A stretch of 64,000 nucleotides of DNA. Origin: Corythucha ciliata. Taxonomy: Eukaryota > Arthropoda > Insecta > Hemiptera > Tingidae. The DNA lies in NCBI GenBank assembly GCA_038030265.1, contig CM075939.1, forward strand, positions 49,271,253 to 49,335,252, given 5' to 3'. Below the pieces are notes generated by a model that saw only the letters and a program-made list of their open reading frames with translations, was not told where the DNA came from and did not search any database. Shown here piece by piece: positions 49,711 through 60,651 of the stretch (position 1 is its first letter; each line of letters starts with the position of its first letter). A program made the position numbers and the translations under genes.

Positions 49711-49944
49711 CTCAATATTGTACCTTTGGTATCACCGAATCAAGAAAACAAGACGGTTATGCGGGTGCGCGGTACACCCGTACAGAAACTTTCACTGTCG
49801 GCTATTTGTTGGAGCAAGAAAACTCGAAAACACTGATTCAGAAACGTTTTCGACCATTTTGCTGAAACCGTGCCGTTCTCTGAGCACTAAAACGAAACGG
49901 TGAACTGGCGAGTACCAATAAAGAAATGATAAGGCGCTCGTGGG

Positions 49945-50233
49945 ATGTCTCTCAAGGGTGAATCCAGAGAAAACTGCTGTGTCTTTGGTTGCTCTTCCCA
50001 TCATAACCGAGACACAACATTGTCATTTCATTGTTTCCCAAAAATTGAGGGTTCAACGGTGTCAGCTATCAATTAGCCCAGTGTTGGGAGAAAGTCGACC
50101 TCCGAAAGGCTTGGAGCTTGCTTGACGTTCGAGTATAAATGTATCAGAGACCATGTTCTTCTGTTCTCGTCACTTTAGGCCAACTGACTACTTTTTCCCC
50201 ATTATGTTACGGACGTTGACCACGAAAAAATAG
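49945..50233 (+). pseudogene. Second THAP domain remnant
   Basis: From the ATG at 49945 the frame reads MSLKGESRENCCVFGCSS ... LSFHCFPK and stops at 50074. A +1 frame then gives FFCSRHFRPTDYFFP to a stop at 50231. CCVFGC with CSRH is the C2CH zinc pattern of THAP domains, a DNA-binding module common in transposons of the DDE_4 and P groups. The essential Trp region is not recognisable, and at least one frameshift is needed. No DDE domain follows. Its upstream flank resembles that of the THAP element on the minus strand at 28 kb, so both are likely the same transposon family. Confidence 0.72.
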
Positions 50234-52177
50234 TTTAAAAAACACAAAACGGTAGGGAGTACCGGTTTCATTATCACACGACACTAGCGCCGCTAGTGAT
50301 AGCTACAATCGCCAATAAGGAGCTTCGTGGAATCAAATAGGCAATGCTTCAAAATTTGTTGAGATTGGTATATTATATCTTGAAACAAAAATACGTTGGA
50401 CGACCTAAAATAATTCATAGAAATAATAATAATTGTCCTTCCGTCTGCTCCTATTGAGACCTTACGTACCGATTTCAGTGTTGGTACGCGGTGAACACGT
50501 AGTACATAGTGTATAGGAATAACTGCAAAACAATTAAATGGGTTAAAGTAGACCTGATAATACACCCTGGTTCGAAACTCGTTCATTTCCGGGGGACGAT
50601 TTTTCAAACGATTTTTTTTTTATACATACATATCTTGCTTTTCTTAATAAATGCAACTGTGTCATTTCCAAGCGAACTGTCGGTGACTTCCGACGCCGGA
50701 TTCGAAAATATCACATTTTTTCCTATTAGGAATGGCAGTTTTCTCCGGGAATTAGGCCCATATTTATGAATGTTCCTTACCAAGGCCTAGGCCTAAGGAA
50801 ATGTTGAAAACAGGTTTGATTACAATAGTACAACAGTACAAGTACCGAGATCTTGACCCCACAAGAACTGACTTATTTATCTATTAAACAGTGAATTTGA
50901 CCCAGAAAATGAACTGCCTGTCAAAAAATGGCGACTCATAACATACCGATAAGCTAAGTCTCCACTTGTGCCTTTTCAGGCCGACTCAGTCGGAGGACTC
51001 TGCCTCGGAGGCATGACTTTCCGCGATATAAAAAAAATACCAGAGACTGACCAACTTTGACTGGGCATTCTCCAAAGGACTCTTAAGCCGTGTCCGACTC
51101 ACATCGAAGCACTTTGAAAATGTTGTCCACAAATGTTGGCACTTTGAAATCGCTAATAACGCCAACTTGACCATTGGGTGAATTCTGAATTGGGCACCCG
51201 AATTTAATGATAAATGTACGAAGTCTCGTTAGTTTCTATGCACGAGGAGTCCAAAATTCGAGTCGAATTTTCGATGATGAGTCCTTGAAAGGCTCCATCA
51301 AGTGATTTTGACGTTTTTGGCAGCGTTTTACTGTTTTCAATGTCTGCATGACCATTCCCGGGGACGGTGACCACGGAATTCAATGCTTCAAGTCGAAAGA
51401 AAGAGCATCAACGCTGGGTGGGCCTCACTGAATCACTGTAGAGTGAATAAAATCGGTCGTTACTAACGATATCCGCCGCAGTGACGCCCTCTTAGGTGCC
51501 TGCTGCATTCCACAACTGAACGTTTGCCCTTCCGGCTCCTATAATATCCTATAGAAATCGCCTACTTTTTGGTGATTTTGGTGTAGATAGATGGCTTGAA
51601 TGGATGAAACTTCATGTCTTGGGGTTTAATGAAACGAGAAATCCTAAAATCGAAATGAATTTACGATCCGTCAGGTTGACCTAGTTTTCCGGTGTGACAC
51701 AATGGGTCAAAAATCGCCTATAATGGACCCATGAGTGAAGGTATAAATGGCCGAAATCTTCGGCAGATCTTGCTGCCTCGGCTCTTTGGGAGTCCTGATT
51801 AATACAATCATCTGTTGTAACTGTTAGGGTTTGCAATCCCGCACTGTTTTCAATCGTGCAAGATTGAATGCGGGATTATAGCCCACTTTTAGCCCGCTTT
51901 TAACGACTTTAAAAACAATGAAAAAACATGTCAATTTAATTCGAAGGGAGCGAGTGCAACGCATTAGCGTTATAAAGGGAAACATACGTGGCCAAATAGA
52001 CAACACAGATTCGCCAGACTAAAAATTGCTTCCTCGAGTACCGAAGGGAAGCTATGTGATCGTTTCTCGAGGTGAAAAAATTTCCGATTTCAAAAATTCC
52101 ACTTGCCATTTGCGTTTCAGAGCTTTCTGAACAACTTTTGATTCCGTGTCTGTCTGTGTGTCTTTACACTTTATACC
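50234..52177. other. Unassigned DNA with a short shared segment
   Basis: 50514-50561 (CTGCAAAACAATTAAATGGG then TTAAAGTAGACCTGAT) is similar to the minus strand of 57668-57712. A small imperfect hairpin lies at 51835-51877 (AATCCCGCA ... TGCGGGATT). Nothing else was recognised. Confidence 0.5.
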
Positions 52178-52585
52178 AACGCGCATATCTCCTAAAGTAG
52201 CCAACCGATTTTGATGAAATCTTCGTGATACACGTAGGTTAGGCTACAGATGGTCCCATTTCAATTTCAATTCAATCGGTCCGAAGGGGGTGGCTCCAGA
52301 ATTGGGGGGGGGGGTTGGATTCCCCACCAACGCACACATCTCCTAAGAAAGGCGGTTGAGCCATAAAACGGCCCCATTTAAATTGGAATAAAATTGGTCC
52401 AATTGGTGGGGCTCCAGAGGAGGGGGGCAGTGTACACTTCTCACCAATAACGCACATATCTCCTAGAAGAGGCAACTCATTTTCATTATAAACGTAGCTT
52501 AGACTATAGATGGTCCCATTTCATTTTGAATTAAATCAGCCCAATATGAGGGGCTCCAGGGAGGCAGTGCACAGTGCACACTTGA
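52178..52585. repeat. Three tandem units of about 120-145 bp
   Basis: Units start near 52178, 52323 and 52442. Each holds CGCACATATCTCCTA, ATGGTCCCATTT and GGGGCTCCAG in order. The first also contains CCGATTTTGATGAAATC, a motif frequent in insect interspersed repeats. Confidence 0.75.
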
Positions 52586-53030
52586 CTTGCACGATTAGCC
52601 AAAATTTTGTTCTCGAATTATCTATGCTGATTTTGGCAGATTTGAATTCTTAATAAGAGATCAATTGCTGCCCCTGGCGAGTGCCCCAGTGCGAGTGAAA
52701 ATACCCCTCCTACCTCCCTCCCCGTTACCTAATAGATCCGGCCCTGTTCAACGAAGATACGTTACTCGAAGAAGCATTGTGCTAACACCATTAGCAGACG
52801 TTCATTGCTTGTCCCGCCGCCCGCGGTTGCCTTCTTATGAGATTGGTAACGTACTAACGTAACGATTAGACCATTTTCGTTGGGCCCTCGAGCCAAATAC
52901 TACACAATTTGATCTTCTGTCGTTCGTTTTCCGGCAATTAATTTTTCGAATTAACTGCCAAACTGTTTTTATAAATAGCAAAACCCACGTAATTGGACCC
53001 TGAAAGAGCGAACGTCTTAAAAATGGTTCA
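52586..53030. other. No recognisable gene
   Basis: Unassigned sequence that forms the left flank of the Jockey insertion. Confidence 0.5.
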
Positions 53031-53041
53031 TGTAAGAGCAA
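53031..53041 (+). repeat. Jockey target-site duplication, left
   Basis: TGTAAGAGCAA, repeated exactly after the poly(A) tail at 57041-57051. Confidence 0.92.
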
Positions 53042-53080
53042 TCCGAAAACCGCGACACCAAACTCCTACACACTTTTACC

Positions 53081-54139
53081 ATGCCTGATCCTCCCGACGG
53101 GCCTCCCGTCAAAAAACAGAAGAGTGGCAATAATACTGTCATAACTCCTAATCCATTTGCTCCGCTTCAATCTCTTGAAGATATGACTACGGACTCACAG
53201 CCAACCGATCCAGTGAATACAAAACAAGAACGACCTCCACCAATATTTGTTAATAATGTGAGTAATATGAACGCTTTAATCACGAGCCTCAACGCATTGA
53301 ACTTGGGGGGCTATAGACATGTTACCGTTGGCAATAACAATGTGAAGTTTGTATTTGAGACAATTGCTGGCTACAGGGGAGCGATAAAATTTTTCGATCA
53401 ACAAAAGGCTCAGTATCATAGTTTCCAGTTAAAAACCGAACGAAACCTCAGAGTGGTGATCCGCGGCCTTCACTATACCTGCGATACGGAAACAATGATG
53501 GAAGAACTAAGACGGTCCGGAATTGAACCTATACAAATGATACCAGTCTTTCATCCAGTCACCAAAACACCTCTGTCTTTATTCTTCCTCGATCTCAAGC
53601 AATCACCCAACAATGATAAGATCTACACACTGAACCGTCTCTACGGAGGGGTAATTCGGGTTGAGCCTCCAAGACCAAGGAAATCCATCATACAGTGTAC
53701 CAACTGTCAAGAATTCGGGCACACGAAAAATTATTGTCACAAACAAGCCAGATGTGTAAAATGCGACGGATACCATAAAACTGAAAACTGCTCAAAATCT
53801 TCTAGTACTCCCCCAACGTGTGTTAACTGTAAGGGACAGCACACTGCCAACTACAAAGGCTGTCCAGCACTACGAAAGCTCCAAAAAAGTCCCTCCCCTA
53901 ATCTGCAAACCCAAGCTCGGCAAGTAATAAATCCACCATCAATAAATCCACCTGCAACCGAGAACAACAATCCTTCCCCGAAGACGCACACATATGCTGC
54001 AGCCGTTCGCCAATCTTCTGATAAGGAGTCAAACATTATGAACCAAGTTATCCAGAAACTTGACTCACTTCTAAACCTACTCACACCTCTATTCCAAATG
54101 TTTGCACAGATCATGCCAAGTATTATTCAGAATAAATGA
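53081..54139 (+). CDS. Jockey ORF1, Gag-like nucleic-acid-binding protein
   Basis: 352 residues. The N-terminal 120 residues are Pro/Asn/Thr-rich and low in structure. Residues about 125-200 match the PRE_C2HC-type domain that precedes the knuckles in arthropod LINE ORF1s (RVVIRGLHYTCDTETMMEEL). Three CCHC knuckles follow: C206-C209-H214-C219, C225-C228-H232-C237 and C247-C250-H254-C261. The tail ends with a hydrophobic heptad-like stretch (LDSLLNLLTPLFQMFAQIM), possibly for oligomerisation. It binds element RNA and carries the RNP to target chromatin (family knowledge). The start is the first ATG after the 5' end (CACTTTTACCATG). The stop overlaps the ORF2 start as ATGA. Confidence 0.95.
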   Translation: MPDPPDGPPVKKQKSGNNTVITPNPFAPLQSLEDMTTDSQPTDPVNTKQERPPPIFVNNVSNMNALITSLNALNLGGYRHVTVGNNNVKFVFETIAGYRGAIKFFDQQKAQYHSFQLKTERNLRVVIRGLHYTCDTETMMEELRRSGIEPIQMIPVFHPVTKTPLSLFFLDLKQSPNNDKIYTLNRLYGGVIRVEPPRPRKSIIQCTNCQEFGHTKNYCHKQARCVKCDGYHKTENCSKSSSTPPTCVNCKGQHTANYKGCPALRKLQKSPSPNLQTQARQVINPPSINPPATENNNPSPKTHTYAAAVRQSSDKESNIMNQVIQKLDSLLNLLTPLFQMFAQIMPSIIQNK

Positions 54140-56799
54140 GCAGCGTCTCAGAACCACCCATCAGAATTAGCACGTGGAACGCAAGAGGTTTAATGAACAA
54201 ATACCACGAACTTATCCACTTTCTATCCACTTATAATGTCGATATAATCCTAATTACAGAAACCAAATTAGCATCTCATAGAAATTTATTTATACCCAAC
54301 TATAAAATATACCGCGCGGATCATCCCAGTAACTCCTGTCAGGGTGGATCCGCCATCCTCATCAGAAGCCAACTCAGACACGATGAACCCCCGCCAATCA
54401 TCAAAAATAACCTACAAGTGGCGAGAGTGGGGATTAAGCTTTTCGGGCATTATTACAAAGTAGGGTCCTTCTATTCCGCACCGAAGCACAAAATCACAGG
54501 CGCTGACTTCCAGGATGTCCTTCGCGAAATGGGCACTCATTTCCTAATGGGAGGCGATTACAACAGTAAACATCCCAGATGGTGCTCAAATACTTCAAAC
54601 CCAAGGGGAGTGGCACTAAATGACGTGGTACACCGGCTCTCGTACGAAATCTTACATCCTGTCGAGCCAACTTACTTTCCGGACAATAACCGAGCCTCAC
54701 CTGATGTGTTGGACTTCTTTATTGGCAAAAATGCCCTGACGCATTGTACTAATCCCTCTGTGATCACAGCTCTCTCATCTGATCATAAACCAGTCATTCT
54801 CGAAATGACAGTGGATGCTTCACTAATAAATGCCGCAACAAGTCTAATCAAAAGGCCTTTTAACTGGGTCCAATACACGAGGATGACAGACCTACTCACG
54901 GATCTTCGTATCCCTCTCAAATCTCCTCAGGACGTTGATAAAGCCGTCGCAACTATCACGAGGAACATACAGTTCGCGGCAAGCACAGCCTCACAGTCCT
55001 ACCATGCCCTTCGAACACACAAGACTCCTTGTTTCTCATCGAAAGTAAACCAACTATTTGAAATAAAAAAAGCGTGCCGCAAAAGGTGGGAACAGACTAA
55101 ATGCCCAACTGATAAAACATCTTACAACCGAGCAACACGAGAGCTTAAGAAAGCTCTTCAGGACGAAAGAAACACTGCCACCAACACCGAGCTCGCAAAC
55201 TTGGATACAACTGATGGTAGCCTGTGGAAAAAGACGAAACGACTAACAAAAGCAAATAGCGGGATACCACCATTAAAAATGAACTCAGCGTTTTACTCGA
55301 CTTCAGACGAGAAGTGTAAACTATTTTCGGCAATTTTGGAACAACAGTTTCAGCCTAACCCTGCCATCAACCATGAATTCAACTCCCAAATTAAAAGCAC
55401 GCTCGAGGAGCCTTTACAGCTATCTCCCTTCAGGATTTTTTTCACACCAGGACAGGTTCGCAATGCTATTTCTCGTTCCCTCACGAAAAAATCTCCAGGA
55501 TACGACTTAATCGTTCAGCCACTTCTTAAAGCATTGAGCAGAAAATCCGTAGTCTTCTTGACGCAGATCTACAACGCAATGCTACGGTTGGGTTACTTCC
55601 CCACAAAATGGAAGTACTCTATAATTACGATGATACCAAAACCAGGAAAACCTAAAGACGATCCCAAGAGCTATCGCCCTATTAGCCTTCTTCCCCTTCT
55701 TGCTAAGATATTCGAGCGACTTCTACTTCCTCATCTGCTAACCGCAGTGGACCGAATAATTCCACTTACTCAATTTGGGTTTCGAAAGTCGCACTCTTGC
55801 GTCCAACAGCTTCTTCGAGTAGTCAACAAAATTCAAGAAACATTTGAAAACAAATCAGTGTGCCATGGATTATTCCTTGACACAGAGAAGGCATTCGACC
55901 GCGTCTGGACTGAGGGGTTGTTGGCAAAATTGAAAGTAGCTCTCTCCGACTCCCTTTATCGTCTAATTCAGTCATATCTACACCGTCGTACCTTCTCTGT
56001 CAAATGCCTGAACTCACTTTCCGAAATAAAGCAAACAGGTGCAGGGGTTCCGCAAGGAAGCATCCTCGGACCGCTGCTCTACCTCATCTATACGCACGAC
56101 TTCCCCAACTCTACGTCATTAACCATCGCACAGTTCGCGGACGACGTAGCCGTCTTATCCGTGGGAACATCACGAGAACCACTTTCGGAACTGCAAGAAT
56201 ACGTATCCGAAATACAGAGATGGTGCGATAGATGGAGAATATCGATGAACCCCGAAAAATCAGTCATGGTGAAGTTCACTCTAAAGCACGCCACTGAAAG
56301 ATCCATTGTAACGATGAAATCTGTTCAACTGCCCTGTAAGTCAGTAGTTCGCTACCTCGGTCTCCACTTGGACGAGAAGTTGATTTGGAACGATCATGTA
56401 ACGGACCTTGTTAGACGAGTACGTCATCGTATTCGACAGCTGTACTTTCTCCTGAAAAAAGGATCGACAGTATCCCTCTCACTTAAGCGACTCATATACT
56501 TGTCAGTTATTCGTCCAATATGGCAATATGGGTCCCAGATATGGGGTTCCGCTTCTAATTCCCAGATACAACGTATTCAGACTCTGCAGAATCGAGCCCT
56601 GAGGATCATGACTGGAGCACCTTGGTATGTTCGCAACGCGACTCTTCACCAAGATATGATGATACCACAGGTCACCGACGTCATGAAAGAATCATATAAA
56701 CACCTACATACCGCAATGCTACATCATTCGAATGAGCTGTTAACACTAATGGCAAACAACGCTCCACTACCCCGGACTCAACGACGACTGAAACACTGA
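54136..56799 (+). CDS. Jockey ORF2, endonuclease and reverse transcriptase
   Basis: 887 residues, close to the family's usual length. The APE endonuclease spans about 10-225 with N15 (STWNARG), E42 (ITETKL), D141 and N143 (GGDYNSKHP) and S215-D216-H217. The RT spans about 445-740 with SPGYD, PISLLPLL, QFGFRKSHS, motif A FLDTEKAFDRVW (D582), AGVPQGSILGPLLY and FADD (667-670). All catalytic residues are present. It ends with a short C-terminal domain and has no RNase H, as in Jockey. It nicks target DNA and primes reverse transcription there. The ATG overlaps the ORF1 stop by four bases (ATGA), which suggests termination-reinitiation. No frameshift or stop is present. Confidence 0.96.
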   Translation: MSSVSEPPIRISTWNARGLMNKYHELIHFLSTYNVDIILITETKLASHRNLFIPNYKIYRADHPSNSCQGGSAILIRSQLRHDEPPPIIKNNLQVARVGIKLFGHYYKVGSFYSAPKHKITGADFQDVLREMGTHFLMGGDYNSKHPRWCSNTSNPRGVALNDVVHRLSYEILHPVEPTYFPDNNRASPDVLDFFIGKNALTHCTNPSVITALSSDHKPVILEMTVDASLINAATSLIKRPFNWVQYTRMTDLLTDLRIPLKSPQDVDKAVATITRNIQFAASTASQSYHALRTHKTPCFSSKVNQLFEIKKACRKRWEQTKCPTDKTSYNRATRELKKALQDERNTATNTELANLDTTDGSLWKKTKRLTKANSGIPPLKMNSAFYSTSDEKCKLFSAILEQQFQPNPAINHEFNSQIKSTLEEPLQLSPFRIFFTPGQVRNAISRSLTKKSPGYDLIVQPLLKALSRKSVVFLTQIYNAMLRLGYFPTKWKYSIITMIPKPGKPKDDPKSYRPISLLPLLAKIFERLLLPHLLTAVDRIIPLTQFGFRKSHSCVQQLLRVVNKIQETFENKSVCHGLFLDTEKAFDRVWTEGLLAKLKVALSDSLYRLIQSYLHRRTFSVKCLNSLSEIKQTGAGVPQGSILGPLLYLIYTHDFPNSTSLTIAQFADDVAVLSVGTSREPLSELQEYVSEIQRWCDRWRISMNPEKSVMVKFTLKHATERSIVTMKSVQLPCKSVVRYLGLHLDEKLIWNDHVTDLVRRVRHRIRQLYFLLKKGSTVSLSLKRLIYLSVIRPIWQYGSQIWGSASNSQIQRIQTLQNRALRIMTGAPWYVRNATLHQDMMIPQVTDVMKESYKHLHTAMLHHSNELLTLMANNAPLPRTQRRLKH

Positions 56800-57040
56800 A
56801 ACGTAAAAGACCAGTGGATTTCCTCTAAATAGAACGAGAGAGAGAATAATGCTCACGAAAGCTCCCTGAACCTCACCACTAACAACTGCCGTTACATCGT
56901 CGAGTGAGGCCTGCTAATGAGCAGCAACTCACAACACGTTACCGTTAAGTTTATCTTGACAGATTAACATCAACCATCCCAACAATAATGTAACTCAATT
57001 ACAATAAAGTTGACTTCTATCAAAAAAAAAAAAAAAAAAA

Positions 57041-57051
57041 TGTAAGAGCAA
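57041..57051 (+). repeat. Jockey target-site duplication, right
   Basis: TGTAAGAGCAA directly after the A tail; matches 53031-53041. Confidence 0.92.
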
Positions 57052-57855
57052 AACTCTGGAAAATTTGGTTTTTTAACGAGCAGAACGAGAAGAATCCGCA
57101 AAATTTAGTTTTTAAACAGCAAAGATCTTTGCAATTGGGTTTTGCAGGTAAAATGACGAAAATTTTTTCTAAAAGTGCCAAACGCGCGTGATTGGTTTTG
57201 AATCAGTCTGTGAGCCAAATTGTGTGGTTGGGGGGGGGGGGGGTCGAATGTTCAAGATTATAGGGTGAATGTATCATTTTTTGGGAGGCATGGCGGTGTA
57301 TTGGAGTGATTTAGTGGGTGAAATCGCTGCCTTTTTCTCCACGCTACGATTGTTGGCCCTGGCGCTCGAGCTGCCGACGAGGTACCTATGCCTTAAAAAC
57401 GCCTGAAAAATCGAATCTCGGAAACTATCAAGTTTCGGACTGTGCATGTAATTCGTATTTTAGATTGCAAATTAGGTCTACTGAGAAACAAGTTTCCTCG
57501 CACGGCCTTCAGCAGGATTTTTAGGAATTTTGATTAATATGTGACAGACAGATTTGTTTCGGCCTGGATGCTTTGAGAATGGGGTGTAACCCTGAAAGTA
57601 GTCGGTATTGTTCCAATGAAATGAATGTTTTATACTCAAATAAAAATTAAAAAAAATAGGTACCAAAATCAGGTCTACTTTCACCCATTTTATTTGTTTT
57701 GCAGGTATTCTGAAACATCCTGTAGGCACTTGTTGTACATAATTATGTATAGGTATACATAATTCAATCAATCAATTAATTAATAACCTAAGCAAAGTAA
57801 TAAATAAATGCGGTGATATATTGAAACTAATTTCTGGAGTGCGTGAGTGCAAAGA
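57052..57855. other. Unassigned DNA with a shared segment
   Basis: It includes a G13 run near 57229. On the minus strand, 57712-57668 (CCTGCAAAACAAATAAAATG then GGTGAAAGTAGACCTGAT) resembles 50514-50561. No gene was recognised. Confidence 0.5.
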
Positions 57856-57998
57856 AAGGAGCTAAGCTGAGAAGGCGTTCGAGTGACCCCTCCCGTACAC
57901 ACCACCATGACTACCCTCGCCTTGGGGCGGCTATTCTTTTTGATGTCGCATTTTTCTCTTTCGGACGATGTTTCTGGACCAAAATAAAAAACAAAATA
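57856..57998 (-). repeat. Conserved 143-bp core, copy 2 (inverted)
   Basis: Identical reverse complement of 48857-48999. On this strand the core is followed, about 145 bp further, by the 57712-57668 segment. This is the same order as at 48857 and 50514, so both may be parts of one larger repeat. Confidence 0.7.
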
Positions 57999-58439
57999 AA
58001 CCACTTGATTACGGTTTCTGGCTGTTTCAGTACGAAAAAAAAAACAAAAAAATTATGTATTCCTATAGTCTCAGTTCTCCTCAAAGGCTGCAAGTAGATT
58101 CAATGCTTAACCATAGTGCGGGTTCATGCCTATCTTTAGATCACAAACTTACTTGAGGCTTTCAGCAACAAAAAAAACAGGTCACACCGTTGCCGGGAGT
58201 AGGGGTGTAGGTACGGAGGGGGATATGGGGGATAGATCCCCCCCCCCGGAGCTACAAGTATACGAACGAAGGAGCACTAGTACCATAACGAAGAGCCCCA
58301 AAAATGAGCGTTTCACGTTGAAGTTAAACAGCCCGAAAAGGTCTGAGTACGTCCAGCTTTTTCCTTGAACTTCAGACCCAACGCAGTAGTGTACCCCAGG
58401 TACGGGGGAGGGGGTCACTCCGGACCCTCTATCAGACAA
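57999..58439. other. No recognisable gene
   Basis: Unassigned sequence with a short C-rich run near 58239. Confidence 0.5.
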
Positions 58440-60130
58440 AAATCGATAACAATCGTGGCTATAGCTGCTAAAAAGCGCTGAATCATGGTCTCGCGATGCA
58501 ACTTCAGACCAAAATTAAGGAAAAAAATCGCTGATTCGCGGTACATGGAGGCCATTCTACGAATAAATTGTGGAAATCAACGCAAACCCCGCGGTTAAAG
58601 TTGAGAAAACACGCAATATTGACAAATAAAAGACGCTTTCAAGTTAAATTGGACAAAAATGGCAAATTCACAACTGAAATGGCGTAAAATCGCCCATTCG
58701 CGTACGAAAAAGGGAATAGGATGCTGAGTGGCGGCAAAAATTAGCACAAAACTCTATTTCACAGCTGAAATTGCGAAAAATCGCTAATTTGCACATATAA
58801 AGTTGTGGAAAAACGTTAATTCGTGAATAAAAAATGAAGAAATTCACTAATTCGCGGCAAAAATTGAAAAAATCACCAATTAGCAGAGCCAAAATTAATA
58901 AAAACGTTAATTTTCAGTTCAATTAGGGAAAAGTGCTAATTCTCAGTTAAAAATGGGTAAAATAGCTAGTTTGCAGCTTAAATTGAGTCAAGAAAAAATT
59001 GACAAAACTCGGTAGGTAATGCACGGGTTGGAAACGCTACCACGCTGCTAAAACTTGGGAAAAACGAAAATTCGCAGCTAAAATTGAGAGAGATCACTAA
59101 TTCTCGAATTAAGTGTCGTGAAATTCATAATTTAAAAATGATGATTTCTGGACAGAAATGGATGGATAGATGTAATTTTTTTGGTTGGTAAAAGGTTTGA
59201 ACAAAAAAATTACAATTATAATTTAAATTCGCACCTTCTGAAGGCATTTTTGTGACTATAATTCAGAAAAATGGCAAATTCATGCTTATCTATAGTACAA
59301 TGTTAAAAAATTTGCTAATTCTACACCTATAAAAGATGTATAAAATTGCTAATGCGGCGGTAAAACGTCAAAACCCGCTAATTTGCGGGTGATATTTAGA
59401 AAGTTAAATCATCAGGCTTGTCACGTTTAAGAGAAAGGTTAATTTTAAGCCTAAATTTGAGAAAATTGCTAATTCGCGGCTAAAAATAGAAAAACTCGCC
59501 AATTTACAGCTAAAATTGCGCCAAATGCCAATTTGTGACTGAAATTGAGAACGTTCGCTAACTCACAGGTTTGAAACGCTACGGCGCGTCGCCGCTACAA
59601 TTTTTAAAAAAGCGCTAAATCGAGGTTGAAATTGAGGAAAATTCAAATTTGCGCCAAAAACTGAATATACGCCAATTCGCGGTTTCTGAAGGCAACTTTT
59701 CAGGCTGAAATGGAAAAGAAGCGTCAATTTATGGCAATAGGTGAAGAAACCGCTAGTTCACGAGTAAACTGAGAAAAATCGCTCATGCCTTGCGTATGGT
59801 GAACCAAAAAAATCCTAATTTGTGAAAAGTTCCCCTATTTTGCGGCTAATCTTGAGGAAAACACATAAGAAAAACGTTAATTTCCAGCTAAAACTGAGAA
59901 AAGTGTTGATTTCCTGAAAAAAAAAACTTTAAAAATCGGTAATATGCTGCTAAAATTGAGGAAAACGCCAAAACTCGTGGTTAATTAAAAAACATCGCTC
60001 ACGGGATAAAAACTATACTTTGCTGCTCAAGTTGAGAAAATGCGCAAATTCGTGGCTATGGGAGGGGGTGGTGAAAAACCGTTAATCTGCGGCTGAAATT
60101 GAGAAGAACGATTTATACACTCGGCCGGAA
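58440..60130 (-). repeat. Degenerate array C, longest block
   Basis: Diverged units of the type GCTAATTCGCGGCTAAAATT plus GAGAAAAA at about 29-30 bp, clearest at 59461-59560. Same family as 12646-14000 and 44930-45990. Confidence 0.75.
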
Positions 60131-60597
60131 AAGGGCTAATTTGCGTGTAGAGTCCAAAAGTCGCCCTTAACTGAGAGATTGAGGCTATGATGAGGCCAGC
60201 AAGATGTCCAGATTCAAGAGTGTGCTGGCTGGGTGGAATGATGACTAAAATTTGAAATGCCCCCCCTCCACTCACGTTTACGAAATTTCAATCTGATCCC
60301 CCCCCCCCCAGGACTAATTCCTACCTACAGCACTAGCCGGGAGAATTTCAAAGTTGGGTAAATGTGAACCAAAAAGAATTGTACGGAAGATTTTAAAATC
60401 ATTCTCTTAAGTAATGCGCGAGGGCAAATAAAAAGGAAGCCACCAAAACAAAAAACAAGCATATAACGCAGCACTTATAGAAAGATTCCCTTCCCCACCC
60501 GCCCATCACATCAGTGCTCTGGATGAGACACTAGAAAATTAAAGCTGAATTCAGTTTTAATTAAGCGACCCCTTTCCACTGTTTCCCTCAACTCCTT

Positions 60598-60651
<54 letters not shown>

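Larger units (their letters stand above)
53042..57040 (+). mobile_element. Full-length Jockey-clade non-LTR retrotransposon
   Basis: About 4.0 kb with a 39-bp 5' leader, two complete ORFs, a 3' UTR of about 240 bp with AATAAA at 57003-57008, and an A tail at 57022-57040. It is bounded by a perfect 11-bp target-site duplication. The short leader suggests that the internal promoter lies at or inside the 5' end, as in Jockey elements (family knowledge). Intact ORFs and perfect duplication point to a recent insertion. Confidence 0.95.

Noticed and set aside
57856..57998. tRNA or 5S-derived SINE promoter in the conserved core
   Set aside because: A weak A-box-like word and a CGTTCGAGTGACC word are present but only a few bases apart, unlike real A/B-box spacing.
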